The notes below the pieces were generated by a model that was not told the DNA's origin, made no database searches, and was given only the letters and a program-made list of their open reading frames with translations. A DNA stretch of 64,000 nt from assembly GCF_022024015.1 (NCBI RefSeq), contig NZ_CP091786.1, positions 2,294,001-2,358,000 of the forward strand, given 5' to 3'. Below are positions 42,816 through 52,863 of this stretch, piece after piece. Within the stretch, counting starts at the first letter, position 1; every line of letters begins with the position of its first letter. The position numbers and the translations under genes are program-made. This DNA comes from Prevotella sp. E9-3. GTDB taxonomy: Bacteria > Bacteroidota > Bacteroidia > Bacteroidales > Bacteroidaceae.

Positions 42816-43571
42816 TTACTTTCTTACAATAACGCTTCCGCTGGCCTGATGGGTAGCAAGAATTAGCACTTCAGCTATCTGTACGTGGGCTGGAGCATTG
42901 GCAGCATAGACAGCTACATCGGCTATGTCGTCGCCAGTGAGTGGCTTGATACCTTTATATACATTGGCGGCACGGTCAGTATCGCCATGGAAACGGATGT
43001 TGCTGAAGTTGGTTTCTACCAGACCTGGTTTCAGATTGGTGACACGGATGCCTGTGTTGGCCACATCAATACGCAGACCGTCGGAAAGGGCTTTTACGGC
43101 AGCTTTGGTGGCGCAATATACATTTCCACCGGCATAGGCAGCATCGCCAGCCACAGAACCTATATTAATAATGTGGCCCTGGCCACGCTCTACCATTGCC
43201 GGCACCACGAGGCGCGTCATGGTGAGCAGACCTTTGATATTGGTGTCGATCATGGCATCCCAATCGTTCATATCGCCCTCGTACTCCGGTTCCAGGCCGA
43301 GTGCCAGTCCGGCATTGTTCACCAGCACATCAATCTGCTTCCACTGTTCTGGCAGTCCCTCAAGAAACTCACGGGCCTTTTCACGGTCTCTGACGTCGAA
43401 AGCCACGGTCAGCACTTCAGTTCCATGTGCTTTAAGCTCATCACGGATTTCAGCCAGTCGGCTCTCGTTTCTTCCCGTAAGAATGAGTTTGTCGCCATTC
43501 TCTGCAAACTTCCTGGCGCATGCAAGGCCTATTCCGCTTGTGGCGCCTGTTATCAATACTACTTTGTTCAT
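42816..43571 (-). CDS. short-chain dehydrogenase/reductase (YdfG-like)
   Basis: 251 residues. Classical [11 protein letters not shown] (8-15) for NAD(P), NNAGLALG, catalytic Ser in NIGSVAG and YCATK for Tyr-Lys. Arg after TGRNESR suggests NADP. The sequence resembles 3-hydroxy acid/serine dehydrogenases of the YdfG type. Divergent from pyrB; minus-strand TACCTTTG at 43646-43639 fits its promoter. Confidence 0.9.
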   Translation of the reverse strand: MNKVVLITGATSGIGLACARKFAENGDKLILTGRNESRLAEIRDELKAHGTEVLTVAFDVRDREKAREFLEGLPEQWKQIDVLVNNAGLALGLEPEYEGDMNDWDAMIDTNIKGLLTMTRLVVPAMVERGQGHIINIGSVAGDAAYAGGNVYCATKAAVKALSDGLRIDVANTGIRVTNLKPGLVETNFSNIRFHGDTDRAANVYKGIKPLTGDDIADVAVYAANAPAHVQIAEVLILATHQASGSVIVRK

Positions 43572-43678
43572 TGTTTTATGTTTACTTATTTTCTATTCGT
43601 CAAGCATTGCCGCTCCTCATTCAGGAGGATATGGCTTTGCAAAGGTATAAAAAAATAGATGAAAAGAAAAGTTTTTCT

Positions 43679-43709
43679 TTTGCATTTCTCTCGACTTTTC
43701 GTACCTTTG
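43679..43709 (+). promoter_or_regulatory. pyrB promoter
   Basis: TTTG (43679-43682), 19 bases (CATTTCTCTCGACTTTTCG), TACCTTTG (43702-43709). The spacer resembles that of the pyrK/slyD cassettes (CTCG, CTT, TCG). Confidence 0.8.
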
Positions 43710-43735
43710 CAAACGAAAAACGTAAACAGACATTC

Positions 43736-44683
43736 ATGGACAAGCACAATTTTGTAACTATTGCCGACCTTACCCGTGAGAAGATTCTCTACATGATAGA
43801 GATGGCACAGGAGTTCGAACGTCACCCCAACCGCGAACTACTGAAAGGTAAGGTCGTTGCCACCCTGTTTTTTGAACCCTCTACACGCACCCGCCTGTCG
43901 TTTGAAACGGCAGCCAACCGCCTTGGTGCCCGTGTTATTGGCTTTGCCGACCCGAAGGTGACCAGCGGAACAAAGGGAGAGACGCTGAAAGATACCATAT
44001 CGATGGTAGCCAACTATGCCGATGTGATTGTGATGCGCCACTTCATTGAGGGTGCCGCTCAGTATGCTTCCGAGGTGAGCCCAGTGCCCATCGTCAACGC
44101 CGGCGACGGTGCCCACCAGCATCCCTCACAGTGCATGCTCGACCTGTACAGCATCTACAAGACACAGGGCACGTTGGACAATCTGAATATCTATCTGGTG
44201 GGCGACCTGAAATATGGCCGCACCGTTCACTCGCTGCTTATGGCCATGCGCCACTTCAACCCCACGTTCCATTTCGTGGCACCGAAGGAACTGCAGATGC
44301 CAAAGGAGTACAAGTTGTACTGCGACGAGCACGGAATCAAGTATCAGGAGCATACGGCCTTCAACGAGAAAATTATTCAGGATGCTGACATCTTATATAT
44401 GACGCGCGTACAGAAGGAGCGTTTCTCAGACCTGATGGAGTATGAGCGTGTGAAGAATGTGTATGTGCTGAACAACGACCTGCTTCGTCTGGCCAAGCCG
44501 AACATGAAGATTCTGCACCCCCTACCCCGTGTCAACGAGATTGCCTACGAAGTAGATGACAATCCACATGCCTACTACATTCAGCAGGCCGGCAACGGTC
44601 TCTTTGCCCGCGAAGCCATCTTCTGCGACGTGCTGGGCATCAGTCTCGACGAAGTAAGAAACGACAAAACCATCATTCTATGA
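43736..44683 (+). CDS. pyrB: aspartate carbamoyltransferase, catalytic chain
   Basis: 315 residues from the ATG at 43736; further upstream codons overlap the promoter. Carbamoyl phosphate motif [18 protein letters not shown], and HPLPR near the end are all present. Condenses carbamoyl phosphate and aspartate in pyrimidine synthesis. Last codons overlap pyrI (ATGA), so the two chains are translated together. Confidence 0.97.
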   Translation: MDKHNFVTIADLTREKILYMIEMAQEFERHPNRELLKGKVVATLFFEPSTRTRLSFETAANRLGARVIGFADPKVTSGTKGETLKDTISMVANYADVIVMRHFIEGAAQYASEVSPVPIVNAGDGAHQHPSQCMLDLYSIYKTQGTLDNLNIYLVGDLKYGRTVHSLLMAMRHFNPTFHFVAPKELQMPKEYKLYCDEHGIKYQEHTAFNEKIIQDADILYMTRVQKERFSDLMEYERVKNVYVLNNDLLRLAKPNMKILHPLPRVNEIAYEVDDNPHAYYIQQAGNGLFAREAIFCDVLGISLDEVRNDKTIIL

Positions 44684-45126
44684 ACAAGAAAGAACGTCTG
44701 GTAGCCGCCATTGAACACGGCACCGTAATAGACCATATACCCTCAGAGAAAACTTATCAGGTGGCCCAGTTGCTGGGACTGTTCACACTGGACACGCCTG
44801 TGACCATCGGATTCAACTACCCTTCAAAGAAAGTGGGCAGCAAGGGCATCATCAAGGTGAGCAACAAATTCTTTACCGATCAGGAAATCTCACGTCTGTC
44901 GGTAGTGGCCCCCAACGTGATTCTGAGCATCATCCGCGACTATGAGGTGGTAGAAAAGAAAGCGGTGACCACACCCGAAGAGATACGCGGCATAGTGCGC
45001 TGTAACAATCCGAAGTGCATCACCAACAATGAACCGATGAAAACCCATTTCCACGTGAATGGCAATATCCTGACCTGCCACTACTGCGAAAAGGAACAGG
45101 ATATCAATAAAGTGGAACTGGTGTAA
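44680..45126 (+). CDS. pyrI: aspartate carbamoyltransferase, regulatory chain
   Basis: 148 residues. N-terminal allosteric domain ([24 protein letters not shown]) and C-terminal zinc domain with four Cys (CNNPKC and CHYC). Binds CTP/ATP to adjust PyrB. Its 3' end overlaps the convergent exonuclease gene by 23 bases. Confidence 0.96.
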   Translation: MNKKERLVAAIEHGTVIDHIPSEKTYQVAQLLGLFTLDTPVTIGFNYPSKKVGSKGIIKVSNKFFTDQEISRLSVVAPNVILSIIRDYEVVEKKAVTTPEEIRGIVRCNNPKCITNNEPMKTHFHVNGNILTCHYCEKEQDINKVELV

Positions 45127-45868
45127 GTTCGAGTTCTACCGGACAGTGATCGCTGCCAAGAATATCGGTATGAATCTTGGCATCGCTCACTTGTGGCATC
45201 AGACGGTCACTGACCACAAAATAGTCGATGCGCCATCCCACATTCTTCTCACGCGCATGGAAGCGGTAAGACCACCAGGAATAGGTCTGTGCCTCCGGAT
45301 AGAGGGTTCGGAACGTATCCTTAAAGCCCCGTGAGAGCCACTGCGAGAACTTTGCTCGCTCCTCGTCAGTAAAACCTGGATTCTGATGATTCGTCTTAGG
45401 ATTCTTCAAGTCTATCTCTTCATGAGCCACGTTCAGGTCGCCACACACGATGACGGGTTTCTTTTTATCCAGCTCTGAGAGATAGGCTTGAAAATCATCC
45501 TCCCATCGCATACGATAGTCAAGACGCTTCAAACCGTCCTGGGCATTGGGCACATAGACGGTGACCAGATAGAAATGATCCATCTCGAGGGTGATGACAC
45601 GCCCCTCATGGTCGTGCTCGTCAATACCAATGCCTCGCGTCACACTGATTGGTTTCAGACGTGTAAAAATGGCTGTGCCCGAATAGCCTTTCTTGTCGGC
45701 ATAGTTCCAATAACTCTCATAGCCCTCGAAAGCCAGGTCCAACTGTCCCTCCTGCATCTTGGTTTCCTGCAGACAGAAGAAGTCGGCATCAAGACTGCGG
45801 AACACATCGCTAAATCCTTTCCCGGCACAAGCACGAAGCCCGTTTACATTCCAACTAATCAGTTTCAT
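45104..45868 (-). CDS. xth: exodeoxyribonuclease III
   Basis: 254 residues from the ATG at 45868 ([14 protein letters not shown]). Endonuclease/exonuclease/phosphatase fold of ExoIII/APE type: [39 protein letters not shown], and [11 protein letters not shown] at the end. Cuts at abasic sites and removes 3' blocks in base-excision repair. Confidence 0.94.
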   Translation of the reverse strand: MKLISWNVNGLRACAGKGFSDVFRSLDADFFCLQETKMQEGQLDLAFEGYESYWNYADKKGYSGTAIFTRLKPISVTRGIGIDEHDHEGRVITLEMDHFYLVTVYVPNAQDGLKRLDYRMRWEDDFQAYLSELDKKKPVIVCGDLNVAHEEIDLKNPKTNHQNPGFTDEERAKFSQWLSRGFKDTFRTLYPEAQTYSWWSYRFHAREKNVGWRIDYFVVSDRLMPQVSDAKIHTDILGSDHCPVELELTPVPLY

Positions 45869-46017
45869 ATCAATAATTCTTTTCTTTACAGGAGTTAAAA
45901 ACTCCTGCAAAGATACAAAAAAGTAACTGTAGGAAAGCCAAAGTTATCAAATAAATTTGTAATATCGGGATTTTTGAGTAATTTTGCACATTCTAAACAG
46001 TATATACTTTTTTGAAA

Positions 46018-46650
46018 ATGGATAAAGAGACGAACGAACTTTCACAGTGGAAGCTGAGAAGTGTAGGTGCCTGCATTCGCGACGGCTACCGCCTCTACGT
46101 AGGTAAGTTCCGTAAGATTTTCCGCACTACATGGCTTGCGGCCGTTGTATATGCCTTATTTTCAGGTATCACCACTTGTCTGGCCACAAGTCTTTCATCA
46201 TTTTCCTCTCACACATCGCTCATCAGCCAATACCTGCCACTCATCATGGTGGTAATCAACACGTTGGCAATACTAACACTGATGGCAGTGGGAGGATATT
46301 TGCTGAAGAAACGGGCTGGCGTCAGCATGAAGCCTTTCGCTTTTCCCATTCGCTATTGGGGTGGAGCCATTCTGGTGCTGCTGATGGTTGCATTCGTAAC
46401 AATGTCACTGATTCTGATTACTGAGTTGCCAGCCATTGTGCTGCTGGCCGCAGGAATGGTGTCGCAGGCTGGTGCCTTCCAGGGCGATCCTACTGGCATG
46501 CCCGACTACATGGTGTGGACAAATCTAGTGGTATTCACACTCGCAGGCTTCATACAGGCCTTTATATTGCTCTCCACACTGTTCCCATTCTACTACCTCT
46601 ACGGGTCGGCAAGAATACAGGAAAAGGAGCGCACTCAGATCTCGTTCTGA
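46018..46650 (+). CDS. integral membrane protein
   Basis: 210 residues from the ATG at 46018. A cytosolic N-terminal 30 residues, then four hydrophobic segments (about 40-62, 75-97, 115-140 and 165-190). Promoter box TAATTTTG at 45979-45986. No known family named. It lies 38 bases before hisB, in the same direction. Confidence 0.7.
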   Translation: MDKETNELSQWKLRSVGACIRDGYRLYVGKFRKIFRTTWLAAVVYALFSGITTCLATSLSSFSSHTSLISQYLPLIMVVINTLAILTLMAVGGYLLKKRAGVSMKPFAFPIRYWGGAILVLLMVAFVTMSLILITELPAIVLLAAGMVSQAGAFQGDPTGMPDYMVWTNLVVFTLAGFIQAFILLSTLFPFYYLYGSARIQEKERTQISF

Positions 46651-46688
46651 CCACCTCTCATCTCTCAACTCTCAACTTTCACCTCCCA
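46651..46688 (+). repeat. CT-rich spacer before hisB
   Basis: CACCTCTCATCTCTCAACTC, then TCAACTTTCACCTCCCA, the same heptamer-type sequence found before aroC at 27246-27294. Confidence 0.55.
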
Positions 46689-47762
46689 ATGCAAAAGATT
46701 CTCTTTATAGACCGCGATGGAACCATCGTAGATGAACCACAGGACGAGCAGGTTGATGCACTCGAAAAAATACATTTCACTCAGGGCGTGTTCCGCAACC
46801 TGTCGTTGCTGCGCCAAAAAACGGACTACCGTTTCGTCATGGTGTCGAATCAAGACGGACTGGGTACTGAATCGTTTCCGGAAGATACATTCTGGCCCGC
46901 TCACAACTTTATCCTCGAGGCCCTGAAAGGGGAAGGTGTCACTTTTGACGAAGTGCTCATCGACCCGCATTTTCCTGAAGACAATGCCCACACACGCAAA
47001 CCACAGACGGGACTGGTAGAGAAGTACATGAACAACCCCGAGGAGTACGACATTGAGAATTCCTACGTGATAGGCGATCGCGACACCGACGCACAGTTTG
47101 CCAAGAACATTGGCTGCAAGAGCCTGATTCTGGGCCGTGACGGCATGACATGGGACAAGATAGCCGAAATTATCTATGCTGGCGAACGCACGGCAGAGGT
47201 GAAGCGTACCACTAAAGAGACCGACATCGACGTAAGACTGAACTTGGACGGTTCTGGCAAGTGCGATATTCAGACAGGACTGGGATTCTTTGACCACATG
47301 CTGGAACAGATAGGAAAGCATGGCGGCATGGACCTGTACATTCGCTGCAACGGCGACTTGAACGTTGACGAGCATCACACCATCGAGGACACGGCCCTTG
47401 CACTGGGCGAATGCCTGCAGAAGGCATTGGGATCGAAGCGTGGCATTGAGCGCTATGGCTACTCACTGCCCATGGACGACTGCATGGTTCACACCTGTCT
47501 GGACTTTGGCGGACGCCCCTGGCTGGTATGGCAGGCAGAATTTCACCGCGAACATGTGGGCGATATGCCTACGGAGATGTTCCTCCATTTCTTCAAGAGT
47601 TTGAGCGATTCCGCTCGCATGAACCTCTATATCCACGCTGAAGGGCAGAACGAACACCACAAGATTGAGGGCATCTTCAAAGCCCTGGCCCGCTCACTGA
47701 AAATGGCCGTGAAGCGCGATATCTATCACTACGAGCTGCCCTCAACGAAGGGAATGCTATAA
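46689..47762 (+). CDS. hisB: bifunctional histidinol-phosphatase / imidazoleglycerol-phosphate dehydratase
   Basis: 357 residues from the ATG at 46689. N-terminal HAD phosphatase with DRDGT (8-12; Asp8 and Asp10) and GDRDTD; C-terminal IGP dehydratase with the metal-binding [30 protein letters not shown] and [17 protein letters not shown]. Performs steps 6 and 8 of histidine synthesis. The rest of the his pathway (G, D, C) is not adjacent, so hisB is split from it here. Uses no obvious own promoter. Confidence 0.96.
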   Translation: MQKILFIDRDGTIVDEPQDEQVDALEKIHFTQGVFRNLSLLRQKTDYRFVMVSNQDGLGTESFPEDTFWPAHNFILEALKGEGVTFDEVLIDPHFPEDNAHTRKPQTGLVEKYMNNPEEYDIENSYVIGDRDTDAQFAKNIGCKSLILGRDGMTWDKIAEIIYAGERTAEVKRTTKETDIDVRLNLDGSGKCDIQTGLGFFDHMLEQIGKHGGMDLYIRCNGDLNVDEHHTIEDTALALGECLQKALGSKRGIERYGYSLPMDDCMVHTCLDFGGRPWLVWQAEFHREHVGDMPTEMFLHFFKSLSDSARMNLYIHAEGQNEHHKIEGIFKALARSLKMAVKRDIYHYELPSTKGML

Positions 47763-47814
47763 ACAAGCAAACAGAAACAATTCACTTTACGCTATACGCT
47801 ATTCAACAGAATAC

Positions 47815-48408
47815 ATGCAAGGAAGACCCAAAGTAGCAATTATAGATCCTAACACGCTGGCCACACTCGGCCTGAAGCAGCTGCTCCAGAATGTTTTGCC
47901 CATTCTGACCATCGACACTTACGGTTCGATGGCCGAACTGGAAGCTAATCATCCCGATGAGTATTTCCATTATTTTGTGGCCATGAACATTGTACTGGAG
48001 AACCGCGCTTTCTTCACTGCCCGCAGAATGAAGACGATTGTACTGACGCTCTCGCTCGACGGCGGCTCGCAACTGGGCGAGTTCCACAGCATCTGTATCA
48101 ACGTGCCCGAGCAGGAACTGGTGCGCTCGCTGCTCATGCTGGAACAGCATGCCCACCCTCACGGCAAGAACTTGCCGCCCATGCCAAAGGTGCTACAGCA
48201 AAAGGTGCTCTCTGACCGCGAAATAGAAGTGATGTCGCTGATTGTTCAGGGATTCATCAATAAAGAGATTGCCGACCGCCTGAACATCGGTCTGGCCACT
48301 GTTATCACCCATCGTAAGAATATCATGGAGAAGTTGGGCATGAAGAGTGTTTCGGCCCTTACCATCTATGCGGTGATGCACGGCTACGTGGACATCAACA
48401 AGATATAG
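47815..48408 (+). CDS. LuxR-type regulator with atypical receiver
   Basis: 197 residues. N-terminal receiver-like fold (VAIIDPNTLATLGLKQLL) in which the phospho-acceptor position, near residue 57, reads VAMNI with no Asp. C-terminal LuxR/GerE helix-turn-helix (LSDREIEVMSLIVQGFINKEIADRLNIGLATVITHRKNIMEKLG). It may respond to a ligand or a partner rather than phosphorylation. Many Prevotella and Bacteroides carry such proteins; regulon unknown. Follows hisB by 52 bases. Confidence 0.82.
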   Translation: MQGRPKVAIIDPNTLATLGLKQLLQNVLPILTIDTYGSMAELEANHPDEYFHYFVAMNIVLENRAFFTARRMKTIVLTLSLDGGSQLGEFHSICINVPEQELVRSLLMLEQHAHPHGKNLPPMPKVLQQKVLSDREIEVMSLIVQGFINKEIADRLNIGLATVITHRKNIMEKLGMKSVSALTIYAVMHGYVDINKI

Positions 48409-48426
48409 AAGTAATCTATTAGATTC

Positions 48427-48536
48427 CCTAAAGGAATCCATACAATTCCTACTGGCAATCTACCTAAAAGCCACAAGGAATCCATCCGAAAGCCATAGGA
48501 AATTCATTCAATACCCACTGGAAATCTACCAGCATT
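48427..48536. repeat. 22-bp-period tandem array C (5 units)
   Basis: Five units of exactly 22 bp starting at 48427, 48449, 48471, 48493 and 48515; loose consensus CCACNNGGAAATCCATCCNAAA. Lies between the LuxR-type gene and its terminator. Confidence 0.75.
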
Positions 48537-48551
48537 CAATAAGCATTAAAA

Positions 48552-48581
48552 AAAGCCCAACCTCGAATGAGATTGGGCTTT
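48552..48581. terminator. bidirectional terminator
   Basis: AAAGCCCAACCTC (48552-48564) with GAGATTGGGCTTT (48569-48581), one mismatch, 4-base loop, between convergent genes. Confidence 0.9.
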
Positions 48582-48603
48582 ACTATTGTTTGAACTCTGT
48601 CTC

Positions 48604-50745
48604 TTAGAAGAAGAGGTAGCGGTTGTCAACAACGTTGGCCTGCTCGTACAGCTCGTTCATGAAACGGCCTGCTGCCTGCATGGCCTGCTGCTTCAGCATA
48701 CGCTCCTGCGACTTAGCATCGAACTGAGCGCCCTCACGCTGCTTCTGTTCAAGAACCTGGAACATGTAAGCACCACCATTACCCTTAACTACCTTCTTAG
48801 ATACCTCGCCCTGCTTGGTAGCAGCCACAGCACCGCTCAGAGCGGGCTCGCTGGCACCAGTAGCCTGTACGAATACAGGTGCTGAGAAAGTGATCTGAGG
48901 AACGGTATCAACACGAGCGCCAGCATTCTTAGCGTCGGCGATGGTCTTAGCATTCTCCAACTTCTTAGCGAGCACGTCAAACTTCTTGTCGCGGATAACC
49001 TCCTGCTGGAGAGTTTCCTTCTCGCTCTCCCAGTCGCGATAACCAGCCTTGTGGGTCTTGGTCAGTGCTACAACCAGCAGACGGTCGTTGTTGCCACACT
49101 CATAGAGAGGAGAAACCTCACCATCCTCAGCATTGAAGATCCACTTCATGGTCTCACGGGTAGAACGGATGCCGGCTACGTTGTGCTCGTAGTTGGCTAC
49201 ATCCTGACGAACCTGAACATTGTAGCCAAACTTAGGAGCGTTCTCCTCAAGAGCCTCAATGGTCTTGTTCTCGCTCACATACTGGCTGAAGTTATTGTAA
49301 GCATCAGAGTAGGTCTGCTTAGAGAAATCGATAGTGTGCTTAACAATAGCTACGTCATACTTCTCGACCATAGCCTTGCGAGCGGTAACCTGCAGAATCA
49401 TGTTGCCCTGAGCAAACTCAAGATTCTTCAGTTCGTTTACGCCCAGACTGTTCAGGGCATCCAGATAATTCTTAGTATCAACATCCAGCACAGGAGCATT
49501 CTGATACATAGCAGAAGTGAGCCACTGTTTTGCACCTGTCTGACCATACTTCACAGCCAGTGAGTCAAACACTGCACCAGCCTTCAGAGCCTGCATTATG
49601 CTGTCGGCAGTAGCACGAGCAGCCTCTACAGTAGCACCGCCAACCTGGATAGCGCGATACTCAATTGAGTCGGGCATAGTGGTTTTGGCAATCAGTTTCA
49701 CTACGTTGAGAGTATTGTCGAAACGGGTCTCGAAAGGAGCAGAGGTCTGTCCAACGCTCATAGAGTCGATACGAGAAGCAATATCGTTGGGCAGTGCAGC
49801 ACGAGTAACAGCCATGCCTGTATAGGCAACCTGTGACTGAGCCTTACGAACTACATCGGCCACATTAGCGCCTTCCTGCAATTTCTGCTGAGCCTCTGTC
49901 ATGGTCTCCATCAGAGCCTTACGATCGGCCTCAGAAGCAACTACCTGATAGGTTACGTACTTGATATCGCGAGTCTCAACGCTCTGCTTGAACATTTCTT
50001 TCTCCTCGTTGTACTTTGCTTTCAGATCGGCATCGCTTACCTGAACATCATTGTCGTTCACACCTGAGTAAGGCAGTGAAGCCAACAGGATGCTGCTCTC
50101 AGTGGTCTGATCCTTGAATGAAGCCTCAGCGGCAACGGGGTTAGAAAGCAGACAGCCAACAAGCAGGTTCTGATACTTCATGGCCAGAGTCTGCTGACGG
50201 AGTGACTTCTCAATATACTGCCAGTACTTGTAGAGTGACTGATACTGCTCGGCCACCTGAGTGTTCTGCATCACCTGGGGATCTTTCATATCGGCCAGGA
50301 ACTTGGTGAGCTGAGTAACATCAAAACGACCGGTCTGCTGATTCACGAAAGGAGTCTGCATCAGCATGGGGTTGGTACCCTCACGCAGAATGTTCTGCAT
50401 CTCCTCGGTGGTAACAGTAAGACCAAGCTTCTCGCACTCGTCCTCAATCAGTGTGTTCTGAACGAAAGTGTTCCACACCTGATCCTTCAGACGGTTCATT
50501 TCGTCCTCTGACAAGTTGTCGCGGCCCTGAGTCATCTTCATGACCTCCTGGAACTCGTCAACGAGAGCCTGAAACTCCTGTACTGAAATTTTCTTACCTA
50601 ACACTTGGCCTACCTGCTGGCGCTGCTCATTGCTCGTAGCCTGGCACGAGCGGAACAACTCTTCAGCAATGAAGGCAAAAAGGGCCAAGCCAATCACTAC
50701 TACAAGTGTGGGGCCCCAGCTTCTGATTTTTCCAATTGCTGCCAT
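48604..50745 (-). CDS. PpiD/SurA-like periplasmic folding factor
   Basis: 713 residues. One N-terminal membrane anchor (about 12-31), SurA_N-like chaperone helices, and two regions resembling PpiC/parvulin folds, without a clearly conserved active-site set in all of them. This matches the PpiD-type chaperones of Bacteroidota, which assist outer-membrane and exported proteins. Ends 23 bases beyond the shared terminator. It is the last gene of the envelope group that begins at 54132. Confidence 0.88.
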   Translation of the reverse strand: MAAIGKIRSWGPTLVVVIGLALFAFIAEELFRSCQATSNEQRQQVGQVLGKKISVQEFQALVDEFQEVMKMTQGRDNLSEDEMNRLKDQVWNTFVQNTLIEDECEKLGLTVTTEEMQNILREGTNPMLMQTPFVNQQTGRFDVTQLTKFLADMKDPQVMQNTQVAEQYQSLYKYWQYIEKSLRQQTLAMKYQNLLVGCLLSNPVAAEASFKDQTTESSILLASLPYSGVNDNDVQVSDADLKAKYNEEKEMFKQSVETRDIKYVTYQVVASEADRKALMETMTEAQQKLQEGANVADVVRKAQSQVAYTGMAVTRAALPNDIASRIDSMSVGQTSAPFETRFDNTLNVVKLIAKTTMPDSIEYRAIQVGGATVEAARATADSIMQALKAGAVFDSLAVKYGQTGAKQWLTSAMYQNAPVLDVDTKNYLDALNSLGVNELKNLEFAQGNMILQVTARKAMVEKYDVAIVKHTIDFSKQTYSDAYNNFSQYVSENKTIEALEENAPKFGYNVQVRQDVANYEHNVAGIRSTRETMKWIFNAEDGEVSPLYECGNNDRLLVVALTKTHKAGYRDWESEKETLQQEVIRDKKFDVLAKKLENAKTIADAKNAGARVDTVPQITFSAPVFVQATGASEPALSGAVAATKQGEVSKKVVKGNGGAYMFQVLEQKQREGAQFDAKSQERMLKQQAMQAAGRFMNELYEQANVVDNRYLFF

Positions 50746-50861
50746 TTTGTTTTTAGCTTTTAATATTTTAATTTATGTTTTTGCTTGAAAATTTTCGTAA
50801 TTCAGCCGACAAAATTACTAATTTCAATCGAATTATCGGCATATTTTAATAAAAAAATGCC

Positions 50862-52118
50862 TTATTCATTGACTTTAAGCCGTACTAATTCTATTTTTGT
50901 TGCCGTATTCTTCAGTATTTTGAACTCCCAGTGTCCTATTTTTACAACTTCGTTGAGTTTAGGGAAACTCTGGAATTCATGAAGAATGAGACCGCCAACG
51001 GTCATATATTCATCGCTCTCAGGAAGTTCAAGGTTGAACATTTCATTGACTTTCTCAATCTCCAGTCGGGCTGAAAGCAGATACTCACCATTCTCCAATT
51101 CCTTCGCCACATAATTGGTTGAATCGTGCTCGTCTTCTATATCGCCAAAGATTTCCTCAACGATATCTTCCAAAGCCACAAGACCACTGGTGCCGCCAAA
51201 CTCATCGACCACAACACCCAACGATTTCTTTTGAGCAAGGAAAGTCTGCATCATCTTGCTGGCTGCCATCGTTTCGGGCACAAAGGTCATCTTCTGCAAA
51301 TGCTGGGTCCAGTCCTTTGGATTGCGGAACATCTCGGAAGAGTGGATATAGCCCACAATATGGTCGATATCCTCATGGTAAACGACAATCTTAGAATGGC
51401 CACTTTCTATGAATTTCTGCTTCAGTTGCTCAATGCTACAGGTATCCTCAACGGCATCAATCTCTGTACGAGGTACCATACAGTCGCGCACTTTTGTATC
51501 GGAAAAGTCAAGAGCATTCTGGAATATCTTCACTTCCTCCTCAATATCGTCATCGTTCTCGGCACTGTCGATGCTGCTCTGAACCAGATAGTCGAGGTCA
51601 ACTTTCGTAAATTCCTTATCGTCCAGGTTCTTATGAAACTTTATACCAACAAGCCGCAACAGCCCCTTCGACAACAAAGTGGCAAAGCGAGAGATGGGAT
51701 AGAGCACCACATAACAAATAAAAGCTGGGATGGAGAAGATGGTGAGCATCGTATTGGGATTGCTCTTGAAGATGGTCTTAGGCAGGAACTCACCCGTAAA
51801 GAGTACTACTACAGTAGAGAGCAACGTATCGGCCGTCACCCTGGCACCATCAGGAAGACTATAAAAAAGGGTGGCATCGAATATCTGAGCAAACAGGATG
51901 CCGTAGATGACAAGTGCAATATTATTGCCTACCAGCATCGTGGAAACGAAATTATTGGGATGCTGATAGAACAGCGCCAAAGCGCGCTGAGCAAGTCCGT
52001 TCTTCTCACGATCCATCTCGGCACGAAGGCGGTTGCTCGACACGAAAGCTATTTCCATGCCTGAAAAAAAGGCAGAGAAGAGCATCGACACCAGAAGTCC
52101 TATAATTTGTATGGTCAT
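50862..52118 (-). CDS. CNNM/CorC-type membrane protein (hemolysin family)
   Basis: 418 residues. DUF21 membrane domain (three or four helices, about 1-150; FSGMEIAFVSSNR), a CBS pair (MVPRTEIDAVE and VVDEFGGTSGLVALEDIVEEIFG) and a C-terminal CorC_HlyC domain (YMTVGGLILHEF). Family members move or sense Mg/Co; some Bacteroidota versions (GldE) serve gliding motility. Starts 28 bases after lptC. Confidence 0.9.
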   Translation of the reverse strand: MTIQIIGLLVSMLFSAFFSGMEIAFVSSNRLRAEMDREKNGLAQRALALFYQHPNNFVSTMLVGNNIALVIYGILFAQIFDATLFYSLPDGARVTADTLLSTVVVLFTGEFLPKTIFKSNPNTMLTIFSIPAFICYVVLYPISRFATLLSKGLLRLVGIKFHKNLDDKEFTKVDLDYLVQSSIDSAENDDDIEEEVKIFQNALDFSDTKVRDCMVPRTEIDAVEDTCSIEQLKQKFIESGHSKIVVYHEDIDHIVGYIHSSEMFRNPKDWTQHLQKMTFVPETMAASKMMQTFLAQKKSLGVVVDEFGGTSGLVALEDIVEEIFGDIEDEHDSTNYVAKELENGEYLLSARLEIEKVNEMFNLELPESDEYMTVGGLILHEFQSFPKLNEVVKIGHWEFKILKNTATKIELVRLKVNE

Positions 52119-52146
52119 GTAGTTCGTTTAGGTAAAGTTCTTATGG

Positions 52147-52824
52147 TCAATTCTTTTTATGCTTCTGAGATGCAGGGCGCACAGGAGGTTGCTCGACAAC
52201 AGTAGTTGTATCTAATCCTTCGCCTTCTGAAGCCTGTTCATCCTTCTGCGAACCGTCCATATCATCTTTGATGAACGAGCCTTTAGAATTGGTCACGGTA
52301 TAGCGTGTCATTGTTTCATCGCTACGGAAACAGGTGCCCTCAATGGTTCGCTCGGGAGTTACCAGACGAGAGTAAACATTTGAATAGAGCTCATGGGTTA
52401 CACCGTCCCAATAGAGTTCCTCGCTGGTATAGATCAATCCATCCATATTGCGCACATAGACCCTACCACGGAGCTTCCAAAGACGCTGCTGGTCGAAATA
52501 CCATGCAGTGTCGGCCTGAATATAGCCCTGTACCTGGAATTTCTCGTCGAACTGTTCAAAGAAAATACCCTTCATAAACTCCCAACGAGTGGGCTGGCGG
52601 AGGGTATTCACTTCCCACTGTTCAGAAACAATGCGGTATTTGATAACGCCGGAATCGCTGATCAGGGTGTTCACGCCGTAAGATATCATCATACTCACGG
52701 AATCGCGCGGATCAATGGCTGGCGCTGTATGCTCGTGGGCTTCGCTACAGCCCCACGAATGGAGTAAAAGGATGAACAGAAAGCTCACCCCTAACAGCTG
52801 TTTTATGTAGTTATGTATCACCAA
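52147..52824 (-). CDS. lptC: LPS transport protein LptC
   Basis: 225 residues. Lipoprotein signal (SWGC), then the LptC beta-jellyroll: SYGVNTLISDSGVIKYRIVSEQW, GYIQADTAWYFDQQRLWKLRGRVYVRNMDG, YTSEELYWDG, and a Lys/Glu-rich tail. Bridges LptB2FG to LptA in lipopolysaccharide export. Bacteroidota forms are lipoproteins. Part of the same leftward transcript as the outer-membrane protein upstream. Confidence 0.88.
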   Translation of the reverse strand: MVIHNYIKQLLGVSFLFILLLHSWGCSEAHEHTAPAIDPRDSVSMMISYGVNTLISDSGVIKYRIVSEQWEVNTLRQPTRWEFMKGIFFEQFDEKFQVQGYIQADTAWYFDQQRLWKLRGRVYVRNMDGLIYTSEELYWDGVTHELYSNVYSRLVTPERTIEGTCFRSDETMTRYTVTNSKGSFIKDDMDGSQKDEQASEGEGLDTTTVVEQPPVRPASQKHKKN

Positions 52825-52863
52825 TTGTCCGCTTGAATCTATGTGCTTTGCCCGAGAAGGCGA

